Shown piece by piece: positions 45,764 to 59,188 of a stretch of 64,000 bases of DNA. The translations under genes were made by a program, and so were the position numbers. How positions within the stretch are numbered: position 1 is the first letter of the stretch; the number at the start of each line of letters is the position of its first letter. The DNA comes from Phoronis australis (lineage: Eukaryota > Phoronida > Phoronidae): the NCBI GenBank assembly GCA_002633005.1, contig NMRA01000322.1, positions 186,001 through 250,000 on the forward strand, written 5' to 3'. The notes beneath the pieces were generated by a model, which was not told where the DNA came from, did not search any database, and saw nothing but the letters and a program-made list of their open reading frames with translations.

Positions 45764-46203
45764 TCCTGGGGCTGGAGTCTATTCTTTTTACTCGAAATCG
45801 AGCACGAAATTATTTTTAACATTTTCTGTTCTGCTTTGGTGCGAAGTCAAAATCAAAATAAGTGTCTATTATTCTGTGCTGGAGTACATTACGGAATACG
45901 TGGACCGCTGTGTAATGCATTTTGCACTTGATGACCCCAGCATTAAATTCGAAATCTCGAGTTTTTATTCGAAATCTCGAGTTTTTACTCGAAATCTCGA
46001 GTTTTTATTTGAGCTCGTACCTCGAATATAGAGGTCATCAAGTACGAATTAAGAACTACACAGTGATTTGAGTGATTCATAACATACTCAAGCACAGAAT
46101 AGTGAATAATTATTTTGAGTTCGTGTAAAGGACAAAGGTTGATGACAAACGTATTTTCGAGTTCGAATTCTAGTAAAAAGATTATGTCTCAGTCCTAGGG
46201 CGA
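45764..46203. mobile_element. Foldback element with CTCGAA-rich arms (copy 2)
   Basis: The left arm (CCTGGGGCTGGAGTCTATTC onward, with ACTCGAAATCGAG and AAGTGTCTATTATTCTGTGC) is mirrored by 46085-46203. The same arm sequence as copy 1 at 3537 is recognisable. The centre has three 21-bp units of TCGAAATCTCGAGTTTTTA. Confidence 0.65.
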
Positions 46204-46329
46204 GCTGGTTCGTTATTGATGGATGATCTATAAGCTACACTGTCGACATTACAGACTATAACCGTTAAGACCATCTTTTGCCTTCGAAAATATGACTTTG
46301 TTATAAAACGTCTCTATTACATGTACCTA

Positions 46330-46450
46330 CAGGTTAATTTTCGTACAAGATTCAGCATTGTTTATCTAACACACAGGTGTGTACACGGTAATGACCCACA
46401 CTATCTTGAATCCATTTTTCAACTGCAGACGTATTCTTTGAGTACATTAT
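46330..46450 (+). mobile_element. Short LINE-like remnant
   Basis: The reading VYLTHRCVHGNDPHYLESIF resembles the K.LHG..P.YL motif near the C-terminus of many non-LTR retrotransposon ORFs. It is very short. Confidence 0.4.
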
Positions 46451-46791
46451 TGAAATTCCTTTGCCATAGGTAAAAACAGGTCATGTGAAACCTTTTTCGT
46501 GTTTTTTTCTGTGGATGATCAACAACAGTGAGATGACAAGATCTGTTCAAACTTCAGGAAGAAAATGAACAAAAACATTGTTCAAGGAAGCATACTGCAC
46601 CTAGTTCTACTTGCTGCGAATAGTTTTTCTGTCTTTTAAAGTAACTTTCAGTTTCAAACTAACCTACTACGTAGTTTCGTATTGATGAGTGTTTTTATTA
46701 TCCACTACTGCTCACACTGTTTCTATGGGCATATTTTACTTTATTTTATTTTATTTTATTTCCATATCTCCATTAACATATGAATGTGATA

Positions 46792-46795
46792 ATAC

Positions 46796-46853
<58 letters not shown>
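46792..46853. repeat. (AAT)n microsatellite
   Basis: About twenty AAT units, which give an artificial poly-Asn reading frame. Confidence 0.95.
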
Positions 46854-46854
<1 letters not shown>

Positions 46855-47171
46855 GCGATAATGATAATATTAGTGCTAATGAGAATAACAATGACGACAA
46901 AAACAATTATAATAAAAATAATGATGACAACCATAACAATTACTAAGTTGTAGATTAGGGTCGCGCACTAAATAGGGGGCCCCTCCTCGCAGCCGCGCAG
47001 TACCCTGAAAATTATGTCGACCGAGAGGGTGTGGAAATTAAAGCAAATGAGGAGAGGGTAGAAGATTGTGACGAGTAGAGGGATATTGTGGCGACTGGGA
47101 AGGTAGGTTGGACGTTGTGACAGCCGGAGGGTGAAAATAGTGCAACGGCGACTCATGGGCAGTTCAAAAGT

Positions 47172-47330
47172 ACTGGACCAGTGGCGGATTTAGAGGGGGG
47201 CCAAGGGGGGCCATGCCCCCCTAAAATTCTCCCAGATTCCAATTGGCAGTTAGGTGGTGCGAATTTCTGACTGGCCAAATTCTGGCTACTACTCTGCCCT
47301 ACCCTTCCCCCAACTCAAAATCCTGGACCC
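47172..47330. mobile_element. Truncated copy of the hAT-like MITE
   Basis: Starts AGTGGCGGATTTAGAGG, shares CTAAAATTCTCCCAGAT and CTCAAAATCCTGGA with 43139-43451, but lacks the final inverted end. Confidence 0.55.
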
Positions 47331-48109
47331 CCATAGTTTTTTATAGTTTAGGGCTTCCCAAGAAACCTGAATCCGGCACCACAAACACATTTTCCTTTGC
47401 ACCTTAAAATAAACAATTTATAGGGCTCCCTAAGGCGTAAGAATGTCTTATACATGAGCAGTGACATGAAATATTTAGGCAATAATCAAGGGAAAAGCTA
47501 TTGACTCATACGCTAGTTTTGAGCAATTGTTTAATCAGTCGCACAATAGTTCGCGACAACAACAATCCGTCGCCATAAATTATGATCTGTGCTCAGATGG
47601 TCTGCAGCCCACAAACATTTTCCAAGTTAATGTTTGGTGTTTTGAGGAGTGGGCAAGAAAGTTTGATTGTTTTTTTACCTACAGACGTGATAATTTCGCA
47701 GTTTTAAGAAGTCTGATGTCAAATGTGGACGCCTCGGAGCAAATTTGTCAATAATTTGATTATATACATATTTTGAAAAAACAAAACAATGAAGGAATGC
47801 GTCTCTTTAATAAACCATTGCCTTGTGCAGTAAAACACATGCATCGCTTTCCTTGCCAGTGTTTTACGCGTGAATAATTACAGGCGTTGACGCGTCTCTT
47901 TATTCGACATTCGATCCTAAACCCTGTTTCCGAACCAGTAAACACCGATCCCGCGGTACAGAATTCATACCCGCTCCCCACTCCACATACTCGACAAACA
48001 TATTGCACAACCGGTGACCAGACGTCATGCCCGGATAACAAACTTAAGACCCAAATCACAGGTGTGGTCATGAAATCCACTACTTGATTTAAGTATACAT
48101 ACACATGCG

Positions 48110-48146
<37 letters not shown>

Positions 48147-50570
48147 TCACATTCATTACGTCACAGAATTTGTTTTTAAGAATGAAACAAAAAACCAGTA
48201 ATTGCCTTTGTGAAAAGGCATTAAAATCCAAAAGCGGGGGCTAGCTGTTTATTGGCGATCAAGAGACAATTTTAATTAGTTCATTTCATTTACTTATGGT
48301 GCAAGTCAACCCGTAAAAACTCAGAACATATAATTACCGTAAATGAATAGTTGTCTTACCTCTGCTTTAGTCTTTTCTTTAACAGAAAAATTCTCTTGTT
48401 ACTGTTTTTCTTTTGTCTTGTGTTTACTTCTTTCAGTTGATATTCTTCTTATTGGATAAATTTTCTTTTCTTGAATTGGATAAATAATTATACACGTCTA
48501 CTATATTCTCGTTTAAATCACGTTCTCAGCCACGAACTTTTTCAGCGGAATATTGTTTGCGCTTACTCAGAATGTTTTGCTGTCGTCATAGAAACACGTC
48601 AAAACAGCTTGAAAAGATGCATAGCGCACCATTGAATCTATACACACTTAGCTTTGAATTGTATAGACCGCAAGTGTTTAGTTTATGAAAAAACTGACAA
48701 AGGCTATTGTTTCGTGAATATCCCCTTTTGTGGACACACAGCAAACAATCATTTACGGTGAAGGTAATGATAACCCTAACAGTATTTTGAAAGTTTGTAC
48801 AACTTCTTTAACGGAATTTGTGTAATGAGCCTGTACATATTTGAATTTTACAGCCTCATACTTCATTTTGTGGCGCAGTCAAATTTCCTATGTGATTTTC
48901 TAACAAAAGCTGGACAGGTTTGGACTGGTGTGTCAGTAACTCGGCAAAAGGAAAAATGTTTGATGGTTATCTCAAAAACGTTATCCGTTCATGCCAGTGA
49001 ATAACCTGGTTCATGACACACGGGAAAAGGTGACAGAAATGGCACCAGTAATAGCGGATCTTGAAATAAAGTTAGTTGTTAGAAAAAATAAAACATTTGT
49101 CAATAAACAAAGTCTACAAATGCGTTGAAAATTTAAAATATATAATTAAGTCCGTATTGGGAGTGTTTCGTGCAACCAGGCACAGGGCCTGTTCCATGAA
49201 AAAATTGAACTTTTGAATCATAAAAATTGACTTACTCAATTCCCAATTACTGAATATTTTTATGTTACTTTTTGCTTATCAAAGTTTGGAAATAATTTGT
49301 GGAAATTATTTGAATAACTAGCTATTATGGGTATATTTTCAGAGAATTTGTACATTTGCTGGGCTAACATAAAACTATTCTTCAGAAAAAGTTGTGTGGA
49401 ACCTGTAAGACAAAGGCCATGGTAACAGAATCAGTATTGGGTGAAATCATCGCCTACGGCTGTAACTAGCGATCAACTATATTGACTGTGGAATACTTTA
49501 ACAACACGGTTCAAATTGGATTTTCATTTTCATTTGAAATTTTAGTATGGAACTAAATACGCTAACGGTAAACGTGACCCAGTCAATCGTGTATTGTTTG
49601 GACATTAAATAGCCAAAAATGGAGTCTTACAATCATTTACTTTAAGATGAAATAAATTTAAAAATTAAAAAAATTGTAGTTTTACGTTAACATAGTTGGG
49701 TAAAAGGACATTCTTGGTGAGAAAAGTTATTTTACAGAAATTAGCAGTAGCGCGGAGGGGAATGTATCAGCAGCCAAACGCTTTACCACGTGTTAAATAG
49801 TGCAGTATTTTAAGTGAATGTAAATGGGAAAGACACCGGTCTTGATTTCAGCGAATGTCACAAAAACACAACATACGTTGTCGTTTTACAGCTGCTGTGC
49901 TCCAAGCTAATGATTTGAAGAGGTCGATCTCAATCAACATTAATCCCAACATTGTCTTTTGCGGCTGCGAAAACTATCATGTTATTTAAACGCAAACTAA
50001 TTGTCCATTGTTTTGTGTTTTATAATTACCTCATTTTTATTCACCTCACATTGTCTGGCATGACCTGATTTTTATCCGTAGGACGCTAATTAATAAAGTA
50101 CTCATTTATAATCCCCTGTCTACAGACGGGTGTTAAATTGACAATTTTTGGCAATTTATGACAACATGCAGGCAAACATTTGACAGTGAAAAATATTACT
50201 AGACCAATGTATCAAACAGATCTTGCGAGGCATGGCAATTAAAAACGCTGGCATTCTTAGAAGTGTATCAAAATAATAGCGAAATTCGATCCCATATGTG
50301 AGATTCAAAGCGTGCGACATATTTGCCTTGAGGTCTGGGCACAGTGCCAGCGATCACATTCAACGTATTTCGCTTCATGTGATCAAGTGCATGCTGCCAC
50401 ATCATATTGATAGATGCGGATAACGCAGATTTTTTTCACAACTAACACAAAATCGAACATTAAAAAAGTAATTTTTATCAAACGTGACCATATTAAATTT
50501 CTAATCACATAGTCACCAACTGCACAATTGATTCCTGCTACAGATTCAACATGATCTCTTCCGCCTGTTC
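47331..50570. other. Intergenic region, no gene recognised
   Basis: Contains an (AC)n(AT)n microsatellite at 48108-48146; otherwise nothing supported. Confidence 0.5.
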
Positions 50571-51060
50571 CTTATGCTGTGTGTGAGTCGTGAACATCGT
50601 AACATCAACGGTTTTCATCCTCCCCTTGCCTACATTGGTAGGACCTTCGGGTTAGTCATTTCTCCTACAAGTATTACAACGTTCTTACAAGAACAACTAC
50701 GGGTATGTGGTACACTCGTGGCGATTAGTGATGGACAATTCCTTCGAATTCTTTTAATTTTTCCTTTGAAAATGGGATTTGAAATGGAGGCGTTTGGGTT
50801 GTCAGTTCACAGCCACACTACCTCGTGTGGATGTATCTTATCGTTTTTAATCTTACGTCACGGAGTAGAAAATCCGAAATATCACTATTCACTGGCCACC
50901 ATGAGTGCACCACATAGGCTACCAGTCATTGCTCTTGTTTCTGAGAGTTTAGTAACACCTGAAGACGGTCGCAGAAAACACCGATCGAAACGTCGCTCCA
51001 ACATAAATAGGCTTGAAGTTGGCGTAATTACTAGATTTTAGAATTTCACGCTACTACATC
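50571..51060 (+). mobile_element. Possible Penelope-like 3' remnant
   Basis: An open stretch of 155 codons (50574-51041) without a recognised domain ends with CCTGAAGACGGTCGCAG...GATCGAAACGTCGC, a phrase like the 3' parts of Penelope-type elements. The assignment rests on this phrase only. Confidence 0.3.
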
Positions 51061-51139
51061 ATCTCCTTAAAGCGGTTTTAGATAGTCTAAACATCATTTC
51101 CGTCGTGCTTACCATTTGTAAGTCAATATATATGCAATA

Positions 51140-51206
<67 letters not shown>
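51140..51206. repeat. (GCGT)n microsatellite
   Basis: A perfect tetranucleotide run; its Arg/Ala/Cys and Thr/His/Ala readings are artefacts. Confidence 0.95.
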
Positions 51207-54200
51207 TCGCTTGCGAGCGTGCGTGCGGGTGCTTGTGCTTGAAAAGGAAATGTGGGCCTCCAGCCTTCATTACTCCTGCACTGCTATTTGTTAACAATAA
51301 TAGGTCACACATCACTCACGGAATACTCTTGACAATAACATTGTCGTATAACTGTAGGCTATCAGAAGAATGTTAGCTATGAAGTACTTTCAACTCTGCG
51401 TACACTGATGATAAAAGCGAATAGCGTTCATGAAAATAACCAAGATTCATGATTTGCGGTGTCATGGGTAGTTGAAGGTTACACGGTGACTAAGTTGCGG
51501 CAAAGAAAGGCAGAGCTTGACAAGTGAAGTTCGTTTTTCTTTTCTTGCCCCCAGCATTTTCGAACGAAAATCGTGAGTCCTAGAAATCACCAACTTTGTG
51601 GATTCACGTCGCTGAATATTATTGATATGCGTATATTTGCAGAGCACAGCTCAAAAATCAATTTTGCACTCGGCACTGTGAAAAAAAATGAATTAGGTTA
51701 ACTGTTAATGAAACCCTGGGAACATGGACCTTGCGACTGTAACGATTCACCTATAACTCGTAGCACATTTAATTAGCGACAAAGAAAAGGTGTTAACGAG
51801 AACAGGATGTACACAAAGAGCAAAGATTTGTGGTTGCAGGTGACGCAACATTGATCATAGGCGGTAGTTGCGGCCGAACGGTCTGCGCGCTTGGCGACGG
51901 CGGCGACAACGATGGAGGCAACGGCGGTGATGGGGGTGAGAGCGGCGGCGGAGGTAGTACCAGCCATTGGTGGTGGAATTGGTGATGGTTGTAGAGGTTG
52001 CGATTTATAGGATACATTTTGAAAATGAATGACTAGGTGTGTTTAATCGCTTCTTGCTGGCAGCATTTAACCATGTCAATCTCTTGATAAAACGTTTTTG
52101 CTATGAATGAAATTAGCACATGAAACACTCCCTCTGGGAAATTTGAGGCTGAGAAAATATCGCTGCGAGGTGCTTCAAAATTGAGTGTACGTGGTTTCCT
52201 GAAAGAAATACAAATGTGTCGAAACAATCCTGAATGTTTTGAGAATGGCATAATTGCAACCTAGTTGACATCGTGCGCTTATTTTCGGAAATTTCCCCGC
52301 CTTATACTCTCCTGTCCACTTAATGAGAAAGCCACATGAATACCCACTCTCCGCAATACAACAGCGCCTAATCTCATTCCGCAATATTTACCCACAGTGC
52401 TGCACACGCGTGAAGCAGTTGTACTCAGGTGCCGTGTTGATCACTAGATTAAAATTTATTTGGCCTTTTTCATTCCGACGCTATTCAATGATAATGTTAC
52501 AATATCAAAAATATTAACAAGCAGTGATAATAACAATAAAAGTAGTAGTAGTGAAAAAAACAGTGACTATTTGGTATCGCTGAACATCCGTGTTTACTGT
52601 GTGTGAATCCGGATACAATGACGTGGCTCACTGGTTCACTGGAGCTTTTCGGAACACTGCCTCTATTATTATTTTATTTATGTTTGATGAAGGACAATAC
52701 TTTGTGTGACGTGCAAGAGGTAATAAAAGATAAATGTTATCTGATGCCGACGATTAAATACTGTTATTAAACCAGGCCTCACTCGAGTTTCAGGATACTG
52801 AACTGGCTCTCATCTTTTTTAACAATGTTTTCTGAGAATGTGCGATTGATTATTGAACTATCCAGGTACTCATAAATTATAGACACCTGAAAAATGTAAG
52901 ATAAATATAATTGTGGTATTAGCATTAGTGTTTTGTCTCCACAGAAATGAATTAAAGCAAAACGTTTCGAATGTAATTAATCTATCATGTGAAAGATATT
53001 TAGTTAAGCGCAACGGTAAAAAACTAACCCAAAACACTGAGGTGTGAAAGTGGCGCCATTCCATAGAAAATGACTCTTGGAGACAATGAAAATCGTGTTA
53101 GGATCACCGTCCCATTTTTACTGCTAACGTGGACATTATTCCTTTAGAAATTGCGATCCACCAGTGAATACAACAAAAGTGATAATACTTAGACGTGCAG
53201 TCAGGCATGTAGTAGTGACGTATTGTGACGGCTGCATACAGCAGAGAGTCCTGCAACTAAACCTCAGTGTAAAAACATCTCCCTTGCCTGAGGTCTTCAT
53301 GTACGGCCACAGTTCAAGTCTATCGGATAAGACATGCACTCTCAAGATCTCAGCGCATAAGGAGTGAAATGGTGAAATACTTTTCCCGAAAGAGCCAAGA
53401 CATGTACACGATTTTAATTTTTTTTTGAACTCCAAGCAATTACGAGAGGAGCCTCCATTGCAAACTGTGACGATCTCTTGCAAAATCCTTAGTAATAAAT
53501 CACATTTTATTAATATTTTGTACATGTATACCATATTATTATGTCTTTATTATTCTCTGACTAATGTCTCGGTCTTCTGTTTTTGCATGAACATTAAGCT
53601 GTGTTTCGCTCGTTTAACTGACTAAAAAAATTAAATTAAGCATTTTATTCTCTAAAACACCGGCCTCAGCTTTCCTTACCGGAACAGGATAGTGTTTCGG
53701 TTACACGCAAGAGCATCGAATCATCAGCTACTCAAGAATACGCTTCAAGGTTTATTGGAGTAGGCCGAACCTAAGGTACGAATTTGGAAAAGATGCATGT
53801 GCGCGTTGCCTGTGATTTGAGTTGGAAAAGAAAATATAATCTCATCTTTCGTTGGTCAAATGGGTGAACGTTATGCAGTAAATTACGTGCGTATATCAAG
53901 TCTTGTAGTAGATGTTACAGTCGTACTTTTGTCAGGAATATTTTTGACGATCTCTCGCGTTCCATGCCTCTTTAAAAATTATTATTAATCGCTTAAAATA
54001 TATTCTGGTCACTCAATGCTAAAATTGTCTATCCCTTCGATCAACCTTTTCTATGGACGCAGGGCTAGACCTTAAAACTCGAGTAATCGAGTCTTGCAGC
54101 TTCTTTCCTCATGAGTCTTTGTTGCAACACAAGATTGTCGATGCCCGATTATCCTCAGTAAATAATGTTTTATAGTGATTTAGAAACTAGACACTATATG

Positions 54201-55690
54201 TAGTCTACTGATCATAGGACCATAACGAAAGAACATTCCAAAAGCGCAGTCTTCCGAATATAGCAGTGACATATTGCCTGTAATCAAACAACTAAAAACC
54301 CAGTCAAAAGGTCTGGTATTTGCTATAACTTTGTTCATGTCTCGTGAGCAAATAAACTAAATTCTTTTTTATTTCTTTCATCCTATAGAACAAGTGATAA
54401 AGGAATTGCTAGCGTAAGAAAACGTAGAGTTGTCTGAAATTCTTGACATTACATGCACTATCGTCGTCATTTTATGGTTTTATAAAGACCGTTTCTATTG
54501 GTTTGTGTCATAGTTTTATACGGACTTCGTTGGAAGTAGTGGAGTTAGTAGAAACTTTTTCAAATTTGCTTTCCCCGTCTAACGAATGTGAATTGATTTA
54601 TGATGTTCTTCAATAAACGTGTTTAATGCGAGCACAGAGTTTGAGCTGTGCGAGAGTTAGTGTTCGTGGAATAACTGTTGATTTTTCTGATCGAATTTAA
54701 TGACAGTGAACGCTATGAAAATATGATTTCTTTCACTGAACCAGCTTTTAGTCTGAAACGTATATCATTGTTTATTAGAAAAATAATAACACAACGGCTT
54801 TAAAACATGCCGTATTGGTTTGAATGATACAAAACTACAGCGCAATATTTTTACTAAAAAGAAAGGGGTAAGCCCGTCATTATATTTATTTGTGTCTGGA
54901 GAGGCAAATATCGAACTAGAAAGGTTTTATTGTAGACAAGTTCATAAAAACGCCGTCAGCGTAGACAATGGCTCTTAAAAGAAGTATAACTGGTTAACGG
55001 AACCGAAAACATCTAAGTTAAATCTAATCGAATTCTTTTCAAACAGGTTTTCTTTGACACGTAAACCGGTGACTGGTGTTTACTTTTGTCTCATACACTT
55101 GAGCAATTACTTTGTTAAAAACGAGACTCGATTATTCCTGGAGATCCGCGTTTCATTAAGACGCAGCCAACTAAAGCGTGTGGACGTAGGTGCATTGGTA
55201 ATCGGAATCATTCAGGTTTACGCCACATTGTCGTCAATAACGTGCAGCCGAGCTCAATATATCTTAACTCACTTATAGCTTTTAAACAATAATCGTGTAC
55301 CTCTGGAATCTGAGCAAAACAAAAAAAAAATGGCGAATAGTCAAGAGACACATAGCAGCAAGCAAAAGACATGTTGTTTAAAAGCACAATATTGTCTGTT
55401 TTGTTAATCTCTTGCATTTGTTGAAATTCGATCGTTCAGAAAATTCCTTTTTAAGGATACGAGTGGCATGTTGATAGGGAATCATGCAATAAAAGAACAG
55501 CTTGTTTTACTGTACTCGGAGAAACGTCACAGTGGCGGATCTAGAATATCACAAGGGAGAGGGCCAACAATTTGTTTGTAAACATTTGCACAAAGCACGA
55601 TTGTAGATGCACATAACACCGAATGGGGGGAGGTCGGGCATTTTCCTTGATTCCTGAAGTATTATCCAAGAAAAAAAACACGGAGAACGT
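51207..55690. other. Intergenic region, no gene recognised
   Basis: Open stretches (for example 53136-53534 on the minus strand) show no motif or splice pattern. A short repeat shared with the intron at 8.4 kb lies near 53.95 kb. Confidence 0.5.
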
Positions 55691-55717
55691 GTCAAACTTT
55701 GAAAACCTGCAATTAAC

Positions 55718-55890
55718 ACAAACTCGAACTCACGACCTGGCGGATAAAGCTCGCGTGGTTTACCATTGTACCACCACGATTTCTAAGAGACCTACTTGTT
55801 TATGGTCCACAGCGTTTGCACGCGAAACCTACTTCTTTTTGTAGTGCTTATTGCACTTTTTATATTTTGTGCAATCACTTCGTTAAAAAA
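55718..55890 (-). mobile_element. tRNA-derived SINE-like copy 1
   Basis: The minus strand reads as a tRNA-like head with an A-box-like TGGTACAATGGT and a B-box-like GAGTTCGAGTT. It is preceded by a module with TGCACAAAATATAAAAAGTG that is also found beside copy 2. Confidence 0.55.
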
Positions 55891-56050
55891 AAATAATTGC
55901 ATGCGGTCTGATACACGTTGTACCAGACGTGCGCAGGCCTCGCGTGTGGGCCCATTGCACTGATCACGTCGAAATATTTTTATGCTTTATTAATATATGG
56001 TTAACACCGAGCTGAGGAGCTAGAAACCTAGCTCAAGGGTTTAGCAGTGT

Positions 56051-56172
56051 GACCTGGTGGGACTCGAACACACGACCTCGAGTAAAGAAAGCGGGCACTT
56101 ATCAACCAGGCCACGCTGTCTCCTCCTAAATGCTTATTACACTTTTTATATTTTGTGCAATCAGTTCGTAAC
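56051..56172 (-). mobile_element. tRNA-derived SINE-like copy 2
   Basis: The minus-strand head has GTGGCCTGGTTGATAAGTG (A-box region) and GTGTTCGAGTCCCACC (clear B box). The same upstream module as copy 1 lies at about 56130-56172. The acceptor stem is poorly paired, so this is not a functional tRNA. Confidence 0.6.
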
Positions 56173-57365
56173 ATTTTTTTGTATTTAAAATAGTCTTCAA
56201 TTGCCCAAAAGACCAAATCTGTTTTTGTGTTGGCATTAATGACGCGATTGCTTTGAAAATCGTCTTAAGTTACGGTCTGACAAAGAGAGAATTGTGAGTT
56301 TTTGAGTGATTCACTAAGGCTTCGATTAAAATTCACATCTTACCAGCAGCTTCTGTTTTTTCATCGTCACTCAGATTCCATTTTCTTTAAAAAATGAAGT
56401 AATTTTCTTCATTGCACAGTGAAGCAGACGACGGAAACGGAGTCATAGTGCGCAGCGCCCGCGGGAGAGCCTGTACTTAGCCATAGTTCCATTACGATTG
56501 CGCCATGTTCCGAATTTGTCACTTTAAATTGGATCTGAACCCCTCCCCCCCCTCCTCCCCAAACTAAAACTGCACACATTCAAATCTTGTTTCAGCAGTA
56601 TAATGTTGAATACCGGGGTTAATTAATATACTCAACATTTCCCTACGCTCTTGCTGTTTTATTTTTTTGCGGCAGCCAACGGGGGGGCCCTGGGCCACCC
56701 CTTAAATCCGCCTATGCGTAAAATGAAAACAAAGGAAAAGTCAAATGTCGTAGTGAGTTTTTATATTGCTATAAGCCCGTCTTACGTAAAACAGTAACTT
56801 TCGACTACATCACCTACGTTATATAACGTATATTTAGCACTTGATGGACCTTAAATTCAAATTGCTAACGGTCTTCGCATTATTATGGATGATCCGTTTT
56901 AAAACTCGTTCATCTTCAATATAACGTGAATGGAATTGGTTGCGGTAGAATAGTTTCTTGGTTGAATCTGGGAAATTTGAATCCGTGAGAAGGTCAAGTG
57001 TGCGTGAGATAATTTTGAATCTCTCGAATGAGCGGCGCTCAGGACATCAGATTATAATATTAAAGGAAGTAACGGGAGGGAAAGGGGTGGTTTGAAATAA
57101 TACGTGGAAGCGTAGCTCTTTGCGAGCAATACTACAAAACGCCGAAAAGTGCCTGATGATAAATCGGGAGTACTTCTTATCCATTAGAGAGGAATGGCGT
57201 GCGTGAGAGAAGAATGTTACTTTGTACGCTGGCAATCCCGAGCGATGCACAGGAAAGGAAGTGTGTGTTCTTCGCCTTTAACCTTGAAGATCTGTCATTT
57301 ATTTATGCGAGAAAAAGCGATCCCATGGGGTCATTTTTCACAGTAGTTCACATTAAATTTAGACC
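56173..57365. other. Intergenic region, no gene recognised
   Basis: Contains a terminal fragment of the hAT-like MITE family near 56684-56714 (CTTAAATCCGCC); nothing else supported. Confidence 0.5.
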
Positions 57366-57372
57366 CTTCCAT

Positions 57373-57432
57373 TAAAAAGCGACCTGGGTCATTTTTTAAT
57401 ATTAACAACGTCGAGTCGACATTGACCTACCT
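57373..57432. repeat. Left flanking repeat of the LINE fragment
   Basis: GGGTCATTTTTTAA and CGTCGAGTCGACATTGACC occur here and again at 58841-58966, on the other side of the LINE remnant. Confidence 0.7.
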
Positions 57433-57539
57433 GCGTTTTACAAATATATTAGGGGATGTAAAAATGAAAAAAAAATCCCAAAATCTCATGTATCAAAATT
57501 TCTCCAGAGGGGAGCAAACACGATACACATTGAATCTTT

Positions 57540-58830
57540 CATTAAGTCATTAAAAATTACTTGGATAAGGAAAGCTTTACAGAATTCTGGTTCAGCTTGG
57601 AAAGTATTTCTTTTTGAAAACTATTTGGAAAACAAAGCACACTTCAGTCAGATGGTAGATGCTTATTTCAAGCATTTAGCGGGTACATGTAAAAATTTTT
57701 GGCCAGATGTGTTCAATTCATTATATGAATTTTATTATTTATCGCTTTCAAATACGCCACGAGGTTTGGAAATTTATCAACCTTTATGGTTTACTTTTTT
57801 AAATTATCTTGATTGATCATGAACCTGCTTATATTCGATCCTGGAATGAATAAAGCGTAAGATTTGTTTGCGATTTATTTAATAAGAATGGACACTCAAT
57901 TTTCCACAAAATTCAACTTCAAGTCTTCTTTCTTAATCTTTTACAGCTGACGGGAAAGTATTTGACAATTACTTACTGTAAACGTAAAAAGATGAACAAC
58001 TATCAAGCAATATTTCCAATATTTCCAGTGGTGCTACAAAATATGACACGTGATAAGAAGGGAACTCGGGCTTTTCACAAGACATTTTTTGGAAAATTTG
58101 TATAAAAAGCCAAAATTTTTATCAAATGGAAAAGTCCGAATTTCAGTGGCAAGATATTTTATGCAACCCTTTTGACTTTAGTCCAGTCAATGACATACGT
58201 CTAAAGTGGCCACAGATGAGAATTGACCATAGAATAGCAGGATCAAACAAACTGTTGTTACAAATAGGTGCTAGTGATTCCGATCTATGTAGCTTCTGTC
58301 ATGCGAGGTCAGAGGAAATTGTTCATTTATTCTTTGACTATTCTTTCGTGAAAACTTTCAGGAAAAAATATCGGAGATTCTATCATCCGTAGACAACTGT
58401 GTAAGCAAACATTTAGACGCTTTCACTGTTATATTTGGATTTAGTTGGAAGAGGTGCAAGTTACTTAATGTTATTTTGTGTCTAACAGACTCATCTTCTC
58501 CCGTCGATTGCGGTGCCAGGTGCCTTCCATCACAGTCTTCAAAATTGAATTGACTTATTATATGAAAAAGCTTAAGTACATTTCGCACGAAAATGGATGC
58601 TTAGAATATTTTGAAAACGAATGGAAAATCTTTTTACAACCATATTCTTCCGCAGTATTCAGTATACAATGTAAGCAGGTTTCGTGTGTGCGCGTGCGTG
58701 AAAAGTATGAATGTAGCTTAGTTAGCTATAGATGTACTAGGTATAACCGGTGATACGGGTCTGTAAGGACTTGTTTTTGTTGTGTAATCACTTCCTTGGT
58801 TCTCTAATAAAAATATTCAAGAGCAAAACA
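57540..58830 (+). mobile_element. Degenerate non-LTR retrotransposon, 3' end of the RT ORF (second copy)
   Basis: The open blocks 57625-57816, 58126-58392 and 58478-58753 show the same LINE C-terminal features as the element at 13.05 kb: WPQMRIDHRIAGSNKLLLQ, then DLCSFCHARSEEIVHLFF, then the RLRCQVPSITVFKIEL end. Stops, frameshifts and an internal deletion make it dead. Confidence 0.75.
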
Positions 58831-58831
58831 A

Positions 58832-58970
58832 AAAAGCGACCCGGGTCATTTTTTAAGATTAAAAGTGAACCGGGGTGGCACCTTTTAATAGTGAAGAATG
58901 ACCCATTGGTCACTGGGTCATTATTTAATGCTACAGCGGCTAACGACGTCGAGTCGACATTGACCGACCA
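58832..58970. repeat. Right flanking repeat of the LINE fragment
   Basis: A longer version of 57373-57432 containing AAAAAGCGACCCGGGTCATT and CGTCGAGTCGACATTGACC with about 75 extra bases between them. Confidence 0.7.
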
Positions 58971-59152
58971 TTTGAACTTTCTGTCACAGTTAAACTAGGC
59001 CTGGGAGTGTAATACGGTGAATAATACCACATGGCCGCATTCCACTCAACTTATTCAACGCGTATGGGATAACAACATCAAATCGAACTATTTTGGCTCG
59101 ATACTTTAAGACAATTTCTGAAGCACCAAGGTCATGTGTGTGTGTACATGTG

Positions 59153-59188
<36 letters not shown>

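Noticed and set aside
46689-46946. Poly-Asn open frame
   Set aside because: Artefact of the AAT microsatellite.
50574-51041. Longest open frame in the intergenic region (155 codons, plus strand)
   Set aside because: No domain, no splice or promoter context. The end looks like a Penelope-type 3' phrase, so it is listed only as a weak repeat.
51140-51315. Cys/Arg-rich and His/Ala/Arg-rich frames
   Set aside because: Artefacts of the GCGT tetranucleotide microsatellite.
53136-53534. 132-codon minus-strand open frame
   Set aside because: No motif, no splice signals of note and no relation to either gene.
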